DNA of 64,000 nt from Casuarina equisetifolia (lineage: Eukaryota; Streptophyta; Magnoliopsida; Fagales; Casuarinaceae), in assembly GCA_028551475.1 (NCBI GenBank), contig CM052361.1, positions 7,447,501-7,511,500 on the forward strand. Direction: 5' to 3'. Below are positions 23,015 to 36,000 of this stretch, one piece after another. The notes under the pieces were generated by a model. The model was not told the DNA's origin. It did no database searches and was given only the letters and a program-made list of their open reading frames with translations. Made by a program: the position numbers and the translations under genes. Each line of letters opens with the position of its first letter. The first letter of the stretch is position 1.

Positions 23015-24897
23015 GACCGCCGAGTGTGAGTATCTCTAATGGAATAACGGATTCTGTAGAACACGCCAAAGCAACGTAGGATGCAGGAAATTACTGAAAG
23101 AAGAGGAAAGTAGGACAAAATTGAATGCTTTGGAAAGACACTTAAAAGAAGACCAAGTTGATAAAAATCTCTAATGGAATAATGGGTCCTATAGAACATG
23201 CCAAAAAATGTAGGATGCAGGAAATTATTGAAAGAAAAAAAAAAGTAAGATATGACTGAATGCTATTTTGGAAAGACACTTAAAAGAAGACTAAGTTAAC
23301 AAGGATATTACTTCACTCCTATGTGAAATGTGGTGCTTGTGTTGTTCTAGTTAATTATTAGCTCTCTCTGTTTTTCATGGCTTACCCTTTTTTATACATG
23401 TATCAGGATATTTTCTTCATACAAATAATGAAAATGATAAGAAAATTTTTATAATCTTTTCACTCATAAATTAAAAAAAATGTAAAGAAATATTTTTTTT
23501 AAAAAAAAAAGGTAGCATAAGATCACCTTTTTAAACCTAAATAGCATAAATATCATAAACAAACTCCCTTTAAATGACTGAAAGGCTCTAAAATGGGTGG
23601 CATGGGACTAGCCATTGAGATGTCATGAACTATGAGTCTTTTTGCTCATATCAAGTACGTCCATGAACATTGACTGAAGTCAATGCAAAGAAGGTTGCAA
23701 GACATCAATATTGAGCATTGACCCCTTCAGTGCACGCGCTACAAAACATCAATATTGAGCATTGACTCCTTCAATGGAATGAGATAAAAAAAATAAAAAT
23801 AAAAAATAAAAAAGATGGCATGTCTTTGTGGTCCTCATAACAGTTGTGGAGAAGAAAAATCAAAATTGGCACCCCTAATGAATGGGTGGTGTACACAAAA
23901 TGGAATAGTGTTCAAAGACAAGAATTTTGTGGAAAATAAGTGGAAAGATAAAGGACGTCATGGCCAAGTCAAGTGCTGAGTCCACTATTCTATCTGCAAA
24001 GTCTTCTTCTTATTGTTGAAATTCTTCCTTTTTCCAGGTCTCTAATTTGTCGTGCTCACTAATTGATTATAAATTAGAAAGTAAATGAAGTAGGATCTTT
24101 CCAAGAAGAAAAAAAGTTTGTTCAAAGGAAGAGAAAGGTTTGCGTTTTGATGGGTGAAATGTCAAGGAGATGAAACTTAGGACCCTTATGTTTGTGCTCT
24201 CATACTTTTGAACTAAACCATTATGTTAGATAGACTAGTTTTAAATAGTCCTGGGCTCATTTTCTCCCTCTTCTTAGACAATGAAAGGGATAAGTTGGGC
24301 TATGCAAACATGGTGGGAAGAACGAAAAGACTCGAGTTAGATATTACTTCAACTATTTGGTTCAAGAATGCATCACATTTTTCTAATGAAATGCGACATT
24401 GCATTTTGGTAGCTACGATTTTCGGGTGAACCAACGTACCATTCTTAGTCCTATCCTAAACGACTTATTAGACATTATAGTAGGATGATGTAATAGATCT
24501 AAATATTATTTATTTACTTTGTTTAATAAAAGCTCGTATGGACTTTGCATTTGTCGATAGTATGGGCAATGGTGAGTCCATGCAATCCATACAACAGTCA
24601 CCAGAACAAAATCTTTTAAGACTTGTTAGCATGGCCTAGTTTCAAGGAGTTTGTTAGCAATTAACAATATTCCGATTGTTGGGTAGATAATTATGAGTTT
24701 TATCTTAGTTTGTTACAAGGAACTAAACAAATTTAGGGAATGGATGTAATACGAGAGAATGAAAAGTTTATGTTTATGTTTTAAGCATCAAGACGTAGGT
24801 TTTGTGAGAAACTATTTGCTTCGCTCTTTTTTTTTTCTTTTTCTTTTTTGGGCTCACTATTCCAAATAAGCACAATAATAAGGAAAAGAAATGAAAG

Positions 24898-25170
24898 TTT
24901 AAATTCTTAGTATGTGAGAATATTTTTAAGTAATTTGGATTCACTCATTCAATCTGTAAGAAAAACTTGGGAATGAGACATTTTCTTGGAAGGACTTTAT
25001 TTAAACTTCATCTAAGATCTTATCTTCCCATGTGGGACTTTGGTCCTACACACGACATCCACAAAATTTTTACTACAAAAGACATGTAAACATATATGCA
25101 AGTGTGTAAAACCATTTCATAAATGTTATAATGTAACCTAGACATATATTCTTTTGTCAAATGGTAAGAA
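24898..25170 (-). pseudogene. fragment resembling the ICME 3' end (unit 3)
   Basis: Counterpart of 19817-20200. The block at 24898-24950 matches 32843-32890 next to the intact gene, and 25060-25170 matches exon 10 start and intron 9 around 33525-33630. Heavily worn and missing most of the gene. Confidence 0.5.
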
Positions 25171-28100
25171 CAAACAAAAAGAAAATAAACCATGTATTTA
25201 TGTTTTTGAAGTTCTAGACAATAAAAGTACATTTTGTTATGTTGTAATGAAAAATGCTAGGATATTAAGGTCATTCCATTATGCTATAAATAGAATGGTT
25301 GGGGTGCATATTGTACTCATATGCTATATTATGTTATGTAAAGAGTGCAAGGCGTGAGTGTGTGAATGGTGTGAGTTATATGTATTAATTGTGAAAGGTA
25401 GTGAGAGCTTAAGAAAGCTTGTTTGCTTGTAAGCCACCAAAGAAGAGGAGCTACCCCCAAAGTGGAAGTAAGATATCTTTTTAGGCTCGAACCACTCTAC
25501 ATACTTGTGTTAGTATGTGTGCATTAGTTGATGTTGATATGAGAATCCTTACAATTGGTATTAAGAGCCCAAGTTCAAGTTTTTGCTTTAAAGGTGTGAT
25601 CCTTCAACCAATGGCATTTCGCTGCAAAAAGGGGCATTTAAAGGGGAGTCGGTCAAATGACAGAAGATTTTAAAATTGTAAAGTTTCATTGAGAAAATTT
25701 CGATTTATGGAAGATGAAGATGGAGGAAATTTTGTATGAAAGACAAAATTTATATATTGCACTACAAGGATGGGAAAATCGTCCAACATTAATGTTAATG
25801 GAAGAATTTGAGCTTATTGATAGAAAAGCTCTTGGTATGATCTGTCTTTGTCTAGATAAGTATGTGTTGACTAATGTAATTCATCATACATTAGCTAAGA
25901 GTGTGATGGATGATCTTTGTCATATTTATGTAGGTTTGTCATTGCCAAACTTGAATATGAATTCAAACTAGGAGAAGGTTAAGGTTCTACCCTAGTTCTT
26001 TAAGATGTAGCAGAAAAGGTCAATGAGTATGAATGACTACTTGGATGAGTTTAACTCAATTCTTGCTTAGTTGCAAGGTACAAAAGTCTAGTTTTATGAT
26101 GATAACTTGATAGCTTTATCATACTTGTCATCTTTACCAACTAGTTAGGAACCTTTGGTAGCATCTTTGACCAGTGATCATGGTTCAAATGGGAAGCTAA
26201 GATTCCATGATGTTGTGAACATAGTCTTGTTAGAAGATTTCAAAAAAAGATCTTTAAAAGAAGCTTTCAGTTCTAATACTTCCATAGCGTTGTCAACTAG
26301 CAACTAAAGGGGTAGAAGGGTAAAAGACAAGGAAATCATGGAAGACTACAAGACAAAGGGTTATTCGATAAGACATGTTGGCATTGTGGAAAGACTGGAC
26401 ACTTTAAAAGGAAATGTCATGATCATAAGAGGTAAATCAGTCAAACTTCAGAGGAAACATCAAACAATGACACAACAAATTTTATAGAGTCGATGGTATC
26501 ATATACTATTACTACAGTAGAGGACTCTTGGATAATAGATTTAGGTGCATCCTATCATGCTACCCCATGTAGAGAGCTTTTCACAAGCTACGCTTCAAGC
26601 GATTATGTTGGAGTGTTATCAGGAGATAATCATCTCTACAAGATTGTAGTTATTGGTAACATTATCTTAACATTATCAAAAGGTTGTAAGCTTACTTTGA
26701 ATGATGTGAGATACATTCCAGAACTTAGGTGGAACTTAATCTCGACCACTAATCTTGAAAATGAAGGTTACTGTATCCATTTAGGAAAAAGTGGTTACAA
26801 GATCACTAAAGGTGTTTTGGTGATAATAAAGGGTAAGAGAGAAGGCACATTATGTGTGCTAAAGAATGTGCAGTATAACTCTGTTAATGTTGCAGCTCCC
26901 AATGATTCAAGACTTTGGCATTTGAGGCTTAAACACATGAGTGAGAAAGGTATTGAGGTATTACATTCTAAAGGAAAGTTTAAAGACTTAATGATGTGGA
27001 TATGGAATTCTGTAAGGGTTGCACTTTAAGAAAGACGAAAAGAGTTAAATTTCTATGAAATAGACCTAAGAAGAAGAAAAAGAAATTAAAGTTGGTTTAT
27101 ACAGATGTATAAGGGCAAACCTAGGTTGTTTTGGTTAGAGGTCTAAGGTACTTTGTGACATTTGTAGATGATTGCACAAAAAAGTCCTAGCTCTATATGA
27201 TGAAAAACAAGTTTGATGTATTTAAGGTGTTTAAGAAGTGGAAGGCATTGGTTGAGAATCAAACTAACTTGAGGATTAAGGCTCTTAAATCTAATAATAG
27301 GGTTGAATACTGTAACACAAAGTTTGATAACTTTTGCTTGAAAGCAAGAATCAGGAGGATCAAGGTTACCTTAGGAACTGTTTATGAAAATAGAGTTATA
27401 GAGTGAATGAACCGCACTATTCTAGAAAGAAGGAGAGCAATGATTCACCATGTAAGACTTTTATAAATTGTTAGGGGAATGCTTTTAATACAACAATATT
27501 CTTGTTGAATAAAAGCCCTTCTATAGTATTAAATTTTAATATTTTTGAAGAAAATTGGACAAGAAAACAAGGTAATCTACTCATACTTCAAGGTATATAA
27601 TAGGTGTGAGGCATACACACTTTTAAAAGATCAAAATAGGGGTAAGTTAGACCCCAAAGCTTAAAAATATTATTTCTTTTGATATGATGGAGATGAATAT
27701 GATTATAGATTGTGGGATGGTGGAATGAAGATGTACAAGTTTCAAAATATAGTGTTTAATGAGGATAAGATATATCAAGATAAAAATAGCAAGAAGTGTA
27801 AAAGAAGTCTAATGTGATTGATGCAAACTTGGATGTTCTAGAGAAATTAGGCAATGATAATTTTCAAGAGCCCTATTCCCTAGCTTCATCTTCAAAGAGT
27901 ACACTAGAGGATCAATTTGATACTTCACCCATTACTCCATCTTTGAGAAGATCTACTAAAGAGAGGCATGCTCTTTCTAGGTATTCTCCATCTTTGAATT
28001 ATATTTTGTATATTGATGCAGGTGAGCTTAAGACTAAGTAGGAGACCCTAGATTATGATGATAAGACCAAGTGGGAACAAGCTATGAATGAAAAGTGTGA

Positions 28101-29331
28101 CTTTTTATTGTTTAACCAAACTTATAATTTAGTTCAGCTGTCGAAAGGTAAAAGGGTGTTATATTCAAGATAGATATGTAAGATCAAGAATGAAGTAGAT
28201 AAGAGCAAGTACTATAAGGCTAGACTTTTTGTCAAAGGGTATGCGAAGAAAAAAGGAATAGGCTTTAAGAAGATATTTGCTCCAATGGTTAAGATGACTT
28301 TAATACAGTTGATGTTGAATATGGTAGCTATTTTGGATCTTCATCTAGAGCAATTAGATGTGAAGACATTTTTTTTCATGAGAATTTTGAGGAAGAGCTT
28401 TACATGTATCACCCTAAGAGACTTGAAGTTAAAGGAAAAGAAAAGTTATTGTGTAAACTCAAAAAGAGTCTGTATGGTCTGAAATAGGCTCTTAGACAAT
28501 GATATTTGAAATTTAACAATTTCATAAAGGAGTAGAAGTCTAAGAGATGCTTAAGTGACCATTGTGTATATTTCAAGTAGACACCATTAGATAATTTTCT
28601 TATCTTGATTTTATATGTTGATGACATGCTTGTTTATAGAGTAAATATACAAGATATAGATGAGTTGAAAAATCAACTTAAAAGTCATCTTTCAATGAAA
28701 TATCTTAAAGCAAGAAAGTAGATCCTTAGTATGAAGATTTCTTGTGATAGAGAAAAGCATATGTTGAAGTTATCTCAACACGGCTATGTTAAAAGATTGC
28801 TCAAGAGATTCAACATGAAAGATGCAAAACCAACGACTCAACCTCTTGCTAAACATTTCAAACTATTGTTGAAAGATTATCTGTAGACAAATAAGGAATG
28901 GGAATTCATGAAGAATGTTTCTTATACTTTAGTAATGGGTAGTTTGATGTATGTCATGGTTAGTACAAGGCTAGATATTACACAGGTAGTTGGTATGGTG
29001 AGTAGAGTCATGAATAAACCTAAAAAGATGCATTGGGATGCAATTAAGTGGATTTTCAAGTATCTACAAGGAACTTCTTATTGTCTTCATTTTGGAGGTT
29101 CAAAACTCAATCTTCAAGGTTATGTAAATGTTGACTTGTCAAGAGATCATGATGGTAGTAGAAGTACCACATTTTACATCTTTATAGTTGGAGGAATAAT
29201 TGTTAGTTAGATGTCCAAGTTACAATCAATGGTAGCATTGTCATTTATAGAAGCAGAGTACATAGCCACAACTAAAGAAGCAAAGGAGTTCATTTAGTTG
29301 CAGGGATTCTTGAAGGAGCTTAGTCAGAAGT

Positions 29332-30978
29332 TGATAACTCTATTTTATATAGAGTTATTTTGATTATTTTAGGTAATGTTTAATATAGTTTTTATTAAAT
29401 TATATTTGTATTTAATTATATTTATGTATGTTTTTTCTATTTTATGCAGTAAACCCAAAGTAGAAGAAAAAGAAGCAATAAATCATGCAAAATCAAATTA
29501 TGGAAAAAGAAAGAAAACGACAAAAAGGAAAGTCAAAAGAAGAAAGGAAAATCGTAACCTATTGGGTTTTGGAAGCCGATTAACAAAAGGCGGTGGATAA
29601 TCGGGTTTTGAGGACGGAAAATAGAGAACAGAGAACAGAGAACAGAGAACAGAGAACAGAGGAAAACAGAGGAGAGATTCCAGCAGCTAGGACCTCACCG
29701 GAAAAGCAAAGGCCACGCGCGACAGCGCGGGACTCTGTAGACGCCGGCGGTTTGGCGAAAGCCGACTATGAGGTTCTTTTCTAGTGAAGGTACCTATTCC
29801 TGGCCATTCTTTTCCTTTTTTTGGCCAGATTTGAGAGATTTTCGGTGATCTGAAAGCAGATTTGAATTCCTAGAGAGATTTTCATCGTTTCTGTACCAGA
29901 TTCACGGCGATTCACGGCGGTTTTCGGCAAAGAAGTGCGAACGCCGACTTTGTCCATTCCGCTAGATCTACGCGTTTCTGTGGTAGATTTGCATGATATT
30001 TTTATAGATCTACAACCTAGGCATCCCAATCTACGTTTCTGGAGGTTTCTGTGAAGACCGGCGGCGGACAATGGCAGCCAAACGGCGGTGCGTGGCGGCG
30101 TGTTTTAGCTCGTTTTTCTTCCGTTCTTCAGACAGTTTCTTCTTCACCCTATGATGTACAGATTTATGCAATTTATTTTGTGATTTGAAGACATTTGGTG
30201 ATAGCTTTAATGTTTTTAAATTCCAGAATGCTTTGTTTACGTTTTTGCACTAATTTAGGTTATTTAAATATGTTGTTTTAGTTTAATATGTTAAAGCTAC
30301 GATGGAACTTAATTATAATGTATGAATGTTATGATTATTTACGTTTTGTGAAATATTTTATGAATGTGAAGTTGCATGTTACGGAGTTTAATGCTATTAG
30401 GTGACTAGCTACCACTTAGATGACTTGATTTGCATGTTAAAGACCGACAAGAAATAGCATACAATTGCTTCTTGTAATATGCAACCATAGATTAATATGG
30501 ATAGACATATACTATGTTATTTATGTGGCTTTTGGTGATAAGATGATCGAAAGATTTATTATAAACCAGGAATATTCACAGAACCTAATGCATTTGATTT
30601 GTTTCAATTCACATATAGAGATATAGTGAATTAATGAACTAAAAAGGTTTACTATACCTAGACATAGGATAGTAAATAAATTAGAAAATTTTGCCATCAC
30701 ATAAGTAGAATTAATCTTGTTAACATGGATGATTGACATTTGTACATAGTAATTAGGTGAAATCGGATGCTCTAACATCTTTCATTTATCAAGTTTAGAT
30801 TAAATTTAGTTATTAAATTTACAATTTACCATTTCAGTTGGTTAGATAAATTCTAGGAGTTGTTCACCATTAGTAATTAATTAGTTTAGTAAACACCAGT
30901 CTTCGTGGGATGATATCTGTACTCATCATTATATTACTTGTTCAACATGTACACTTGCATGTAGAATTTCACCGAACA
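29332..30978 (+). mobile_element. solo LTR, Ty3/gypsy (Tat-like), nested in the copia element
   Basis: A 1647-base insert that starts TGATAACTC and ends ACCGAACA, flanked by the exact 5-bp direct repeat GAAGT (29327-29331 and 30979-30983). It splits the RNase H region of the host copia element. No gag or pol lies inside, so it is best read as a solo LTR left by recombination between two LTRs. The end region, with CTTCGTGGGAT and GTACACTTGCATG, resembles LTR ends of Tat-lineage gypsy elements. Strand follows that resemblance. It must be younger than the copia insertion. Confidence 0.75.
29625..29665. repeat. 7-bp minisatellite inside the solo LTR
   Basis: About five to six tandem copies of AGAACAG followed by worn variants (GAAAACAGAGG). 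Confidence 0.85.
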
Positions 30979-31632
30979 GAAGTCAAAAGATAGTACATTG
31001 TGGATAGACACTCAGAATGCTATTCACCTTGCCAAGAATGCAATTTCACTCCAAATCAAAGCATATTGAGAAAAGATACCACTTCATCAGACAAATGGTG
31101 GAAAATGGATGTGTGAAGTTGAAGAAGATCCACACTTCAAAGAACTTGGCAAATATGTTGACCAAGGTGGTTGATAAAGACAAGTTAGCTTCTACCCAAC
31201 TTGTGTCGAGCTCAAAAGCTAGAGCTTAGGTGAGCGACAATCTTTTTTCTTAGCAGCAGCTCTTATTCCAATGGTGAAAGGATGTTGCATTATTCATTCC
31301 AAGGGAAAAAATTATTATGTTGTAATGAATAGTGCAAGGATATTGAGGTCATTCCATTATGTTGTAAGCAAAATGACTAGAATGTATATTGTACTCATGT
31401 GTTGTATTGTGTTCTGTAGAGAGTGCAGAATGTAAGTATGTGAACAATGTGAGCTGTGTACTGACTATGAGAGACAATGAAAGCTTGATAAAGTTCGTTT
31501 GCTTGTAAGCTATTGAAGAAGAAAAGGAGGTGCCTTCAAAGTGGAAGTAGGATATCCTTTTAAGCCCGAACCACTCTACATGCTTGTGCTAATGTGTGTA
31601 CATTAGTTGATGTTGATCTAAGAATCCTTACA

Positions 31633-32557
31633 CATTTTTATGATATTTCTTAGAATGCAAACAAAAGTATCCCATTTGCGTTGTATGTGATTGTTATAGA
31701 AATGTCTTATCTACTTGAGCCTAAGTATTGACCACATGTCTATGCCAAATGGTTCATTACAATGACATTTGGCATGATTGATTCAAGAGAGAGCCCGTCA
31801 AGCTTTTGTGAATAATATGCTCATTTTCTTGTACTTGAACGACATGATTAAACTCTTTGTCTGTATCTTGCAAAATGAATGATGTGCAATCCATGGGTCA
31901 TAGTTTGTCCATCTGCTTTAGATTGTACATTTCAATTGATATTGACTTAAGTTATTCCATCGAATGTGAAAGCAAACTTTCTAATTAAGAACGGGCACAC
32001 TTGATGTAGAAATTAAGGGCACTTGAATATTATATAGAAATATCCCAAGAAATAGTGTTGTCAATTTAAAGTTATATATTAACATGATAAGAAGTTAGGA
32101 AGTATTTTGAATGAAATTCTAATATAAAGAAAAGTATTACTAGTCACATTTACTAATAAAAATGTTGACATGTTTATATTGATAAAAAAAAAACTTGTGA
32201 TATTATTTGTTGTGAGACATTAGTTTTTATGTAAAAATATATAAAAAAAAAAATCAATGATAAAATGACAAAAAGAAAAGGAAAAGAGACCGTTAAGATA
32301 AATGACTACTAGTGCTAAAGGTGATCAAACTTCAAATGAAAGCCATATTAGTTAATTGAACTCTTGCTACCCCCATGGATATAAATAAAAAAAGGATAAA
32401 TTATAGGTTCAATTTGAAGTCCTAATATGAAAAAAAAATATAATACTTAACTGAAAACCTTTCATCAATTAATGACATAAGAGAGACAATATTAGTCCTA
32501 GATTTAGAAAATTTTCTTGTATTTTATCTTATACGTCATAAAAACATTAGAAGTGGA
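31633..32557. repeat. tandem segmental duplication, unit 3 (right part)
   Basis: Continuation of unit 3 beyond the copia element; aligns with 20247-21147. No gene inside. Confidence 0.75.
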
Positions 32558-32845
32558 TTATTGGATATATTTAGTAAATACAAGAAATAAAGAGTTTGGC
32601 AAAATAACATTAGTCATCTCATGTCTTTCAAATTTCATTTATTAGAGATACACATAACTATTTGTTTTTTGATGGAGTGGTAAATTATATGCATGATTAT
32701 TCATATTGATCATAATTTTAGAACAAAAAATTGTCTTAAATTTCATCCGCACATAAATAAGTTAGGTGTAGACCATGTTGCATGAAGGTATTGGAAGTAA
32801 AGTCCTCGCCACCACACAAAGACATTGGAGGTGGCTCTATTTAAA
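32558..32845. repeat. truncated fourth unit
   Basis: Begins at the same phase mark as the other units, includes the conserved small open tail (minus, PPPMSLCGGEDF-like, about 32745-32845), then stops abruptly. From about 32843 the sequence instead matches the block that precedes the ICME-like fragments (24898 and 19817). The peptide gene and about 3.5 kb that should lie between are absent. Confidence 0.65.
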
Positions 32846-33062
32846 TTCTTAGCATGTGAGAATATTTTTAGGTAATTTGGATCCACTCAATCCTCTTCCA
32901 AGACCCATATCAGATTACAAACTTTCTATAGAAACTTACAAGAAAAGGATATTTCCAGATCAGCCAAAGAATAAGGACTGTTCTCAAAAGCACAAAAAAT
33001 GGGCAACAGTAAATAAGAAGCCCTATGACCAGGAAGTTAAAAAACTTTTAACAATTGTAAGA
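32846..33062. other. ICME 3' flank
   Basis: Short non-coding stretch between the truncated repeat unit and the ICME stop codon; contains the presumed 3' untranslated part of ICME. No poly(A) signal that I would commit to. Confidence 0.4.
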
Positions 33063-36000
33063 CTAGAAGGGGCTGATCTTGCGAGCAATCTGTAACAATA
33101 ACTCGGGAACAAGGCGTCTTCTTGGAGGGGCCATAGCGTCCTTGGCAAGAGCTTCCTTATCCCCGGCATGTATATCCGCAACCATATGGTCAAACAACTC
33201 ATCCTTGCCCCCTCTCAAAGGGTCCTGCGTACAATGGCCGGATAATAGATGAGCGGCTGGAAGGACTAAGATTCACACTATGTACATAGGTTTAAAGCTA
33301 CTACGACTTTGAGATGTTATGAGCGAATTTGGACATATTTGTGTGTCGCATAGGAAAATAAAAAAATTAGTTAATCTATTAAGTCTGATCAATGCTGAAG
33401 ATGTACAAACAAAGCTTGGAAGAAGAGATCTGAGACATCACTTACTTGAAGAAACAAATCTGTATGTGTTTTTCCCTCAAACAGAATTAGCTTTGCCTGA
33501 GCTCCTGCCCTTTGAAGAGCATCTGCAAAAGTTTTACTGCAAAAGACAGGTAAACATATATCAAAGTGTGTAAAAGCATCTCATAATTGTAGTGTAACCT
33601 AATCGTATATTCTGATGTCAAATGGTAACATGGATTAAAAGACATTGAAGTTTCCAATATAAAGACTTCCTCTCCTCTTCCCCTATTCTGTCACTCTATG
33701 CTGCAACAACCCTCTTGTTGTAAGTGGTGTCATGGAACTAAACTTCATAATACTACTTGGGATTTTCTAGGGATTTTCTAACCTGGCATCTGCTGGTATT
33801 GAATAATCTGATGTTCCATGGAAAAGAGTAATAGGAGGAAGGTGAGAAGCAACATCTCTAATGCTTGAATCCTGTACTAGAACTTCTGGAGAAAATTTCC
33901 GCACGGATTGTTCACCTTCCATAATACTGTGATTTCACACGAGAAGAAAATATATAGGGTGATTAACAGTTAAAATAATAATACTGACTTCATGCCAATC
34001 AGTTTCCTGCTAAATATTTGGCGAGTACCTTAAGAAAACAGAACGATAGAGGCCTCGATTATGGAAGTGATCAACCAAATTAAGTAAATGGTACCTGCTC
34101 ACAGAATTTTCAGGGAAAAAGAATCAAATTATAGACCCTAAGTTCTGGATGCATCATTAGATTGACAAACATGACACAGAAACATTGTACAGAATCTCTT
34201 CAAGTATCTTTTCAACAACAAAAAACCATCAAGCCATTGTCTTTCACATTTCTCCAAAACAGTCAAAGATTTTACATCCTTAAAATAGCACAAAGAAAAG
34301 AACCTATCATCTGTATACTGGTGAGGAATCGGTGCCAGTAGGTTGACATGGAAAATGTTAACAGAAAAGTACTGGTCTGATTGAGAGACACACTATTTAG
34401 TATAAATTAATTTCATAAAAACTACAGAAACGATGATTTGGTCTTTGCCTACTGTTTTATAAAGTGGGTATATCCTGTGAAGCCTCAATTACTTGATTCT
34501 TAAACTTAATATGATTTCTAAACTTTATAGTGGAGAGGCACAACTAGCCCATTGGATAATAGATCTTCACTTGAACAATCATACATTCCATTTCCACCAA
34601 CACAACAAATTCAAAGATAAGAGGTGGTGCTCCATCTGTTCCCAATTTTGCATTCCTCGGGGATCTTTAGTTTTACCAAGCACTGGTATACATTTAAAGA
34701 ATTACTCAAGAGAGCCATGTTTAACAATAACATGTAAAGAATTTGTTTAGCACCCTTTGAAAATCTAAAGGCCATACTCTTCGAAAGCACAATAACTTAG
34801 GAGCACATTTCTGAGATTAAAGATCCACAAAAGAAACAATTCTGTGTACAAGTAAAAAAGACTTGTCACCAATGACGGAGAAGGCAATTGGTAGATGATC
34901 AGCTCATCCAAATATGTAACACAATACGTGAACACAAAATATTACAGGAAAATTTCCATATCTGCAAAAGGGTATTTAAAGGGCACATTGCTTACTATTT
35001 CCATGATTCACGTAAGAACCAACATTTAATTGATAGTACTGAGAAAATATAAAAAACCGGAGATCAAATTTCCTAAAAACACCAGTAGACTAGTTCCATT
35101 TTCTCGTGAACCTAATACTCTCACAGTCAACATGTTCCACAGCTAGATGTTTCCAGTCTGAGTCACAAAAACTTAAAGTCTGTAAGTGATCCCTAGAGTC
35201 ATTAGAAAATATTCTAGTATTAAATGGTGAACTAGTCATACTTTCTTTACAAAATTAAACAATCTGAGAATCCCTGAACAGATTCAGATAACTTCCATGA
35301 TATTCAGAACTAAAGGAACAGAAATAATTACCCCCCAGATATTCCAAAATAAGCCTTTATTTGAGAGACACTCCAAGAAATATTCTCTCCTTTCCCTGAT
35401 TCATATTCCTTGATTGCTTGCTGCAAAAGAGCACAAACAGAGATGTGTGCACCAGCCGATTGCCCCACCAGATATATCCTACACATAAATAGATAGAGAT
35501 CAATGCAAGGTCCAGAAATGAATTGTGGGGTTGAAGAAACCACGAAATTATTATGTCACCTGTTTGGATCACCTCCATATTCAGATATGTGGTTGCAGAC
35601 AAATGAGATGCCCTGAGAGACATCATTTACCATATCACTAATGGTTCCCTGAGGAAAATTCCTGCACGCAAATATAATTGTCAGCAAAGACAACATACTC
35701 TAAGTAACCATGTTTTATGTAACAATTCTATGGATTCTACCATTCAAGGAAAATTCAAGCAATTGGGCTACAAACAAACATAAGAACCCATAATTAGTAC
35801 CATGGCAAATATGCTTAAGCTTTACCAAGAATTGATACATAGTACAAATGATAAATTTGCATAGATTACTTAGACATTATGAATTTTCTCAAACTATAAT
35901 CAGCAGATAAACTGTATAATTTCACATACTTTTAAGATAAATATAATCTCTTAAATTTAGAAAACTACTTATAAGGGATACATTGAATTTTAGTGGCTCT

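Larger units (their letters stand above)
21148..25234. repeat. tandem segmental duplication, unit 3 (left part)
   Basis: Same order as unit 2. The unit is split at 25234 by the Ty1/copia element and resumes at 31633. By eye the gene core is about 98-99% like unit 2 (17500-17740 against 22650-22890), while the left flank (16080-16230 against 21240-21390) and the tail (20260-20530 against 31640-31920) are only about 85% alike. Confidence 0.8.
25235..31632 (+). mobile_element. Ty1/copia LTR retrotransposon, old and broken
   Basis: Ends are well defined: 5' LTR 25235-25553 and 3' LTR 31313-31632, both finishing CCTTACA, flanked by the 5-bp target duplication CATTT (25230-25234 and 31633-31637). 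A primer-binding site complementary to initiator-Met tRNA follows the 5' LTR (TTGGTAT...AGAGCCC, about 25555-25571), and a purine tract (AAGGGAAAAAA) precedes the 3' LTR. In order on the plus strand are gag with a CCHC knuckle (about 26370-26420), a protease/GAG-pre-integrase region (about 26490-27000), integrase (27.0-27.6 kb), reverse transcriptase (28.1-28.9 kb) and RNase H (28.9-31.2 kb), the copia order; Tork/TNT1-like is a guess. The two LTRs differ at roughly a sixth to a fifth of positions by eye, so the insertion is old. The coding part is broken many times (well over ten) and also interrupted by a nested insertion. Confidence 0.92.

Noticed and set aside
29625-29665. Short regularly spaced repeats considered as a CRISPR-like array
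   Set aside because: Contiguous 7-bp minisatellite without spacers, inside a plant LTR.
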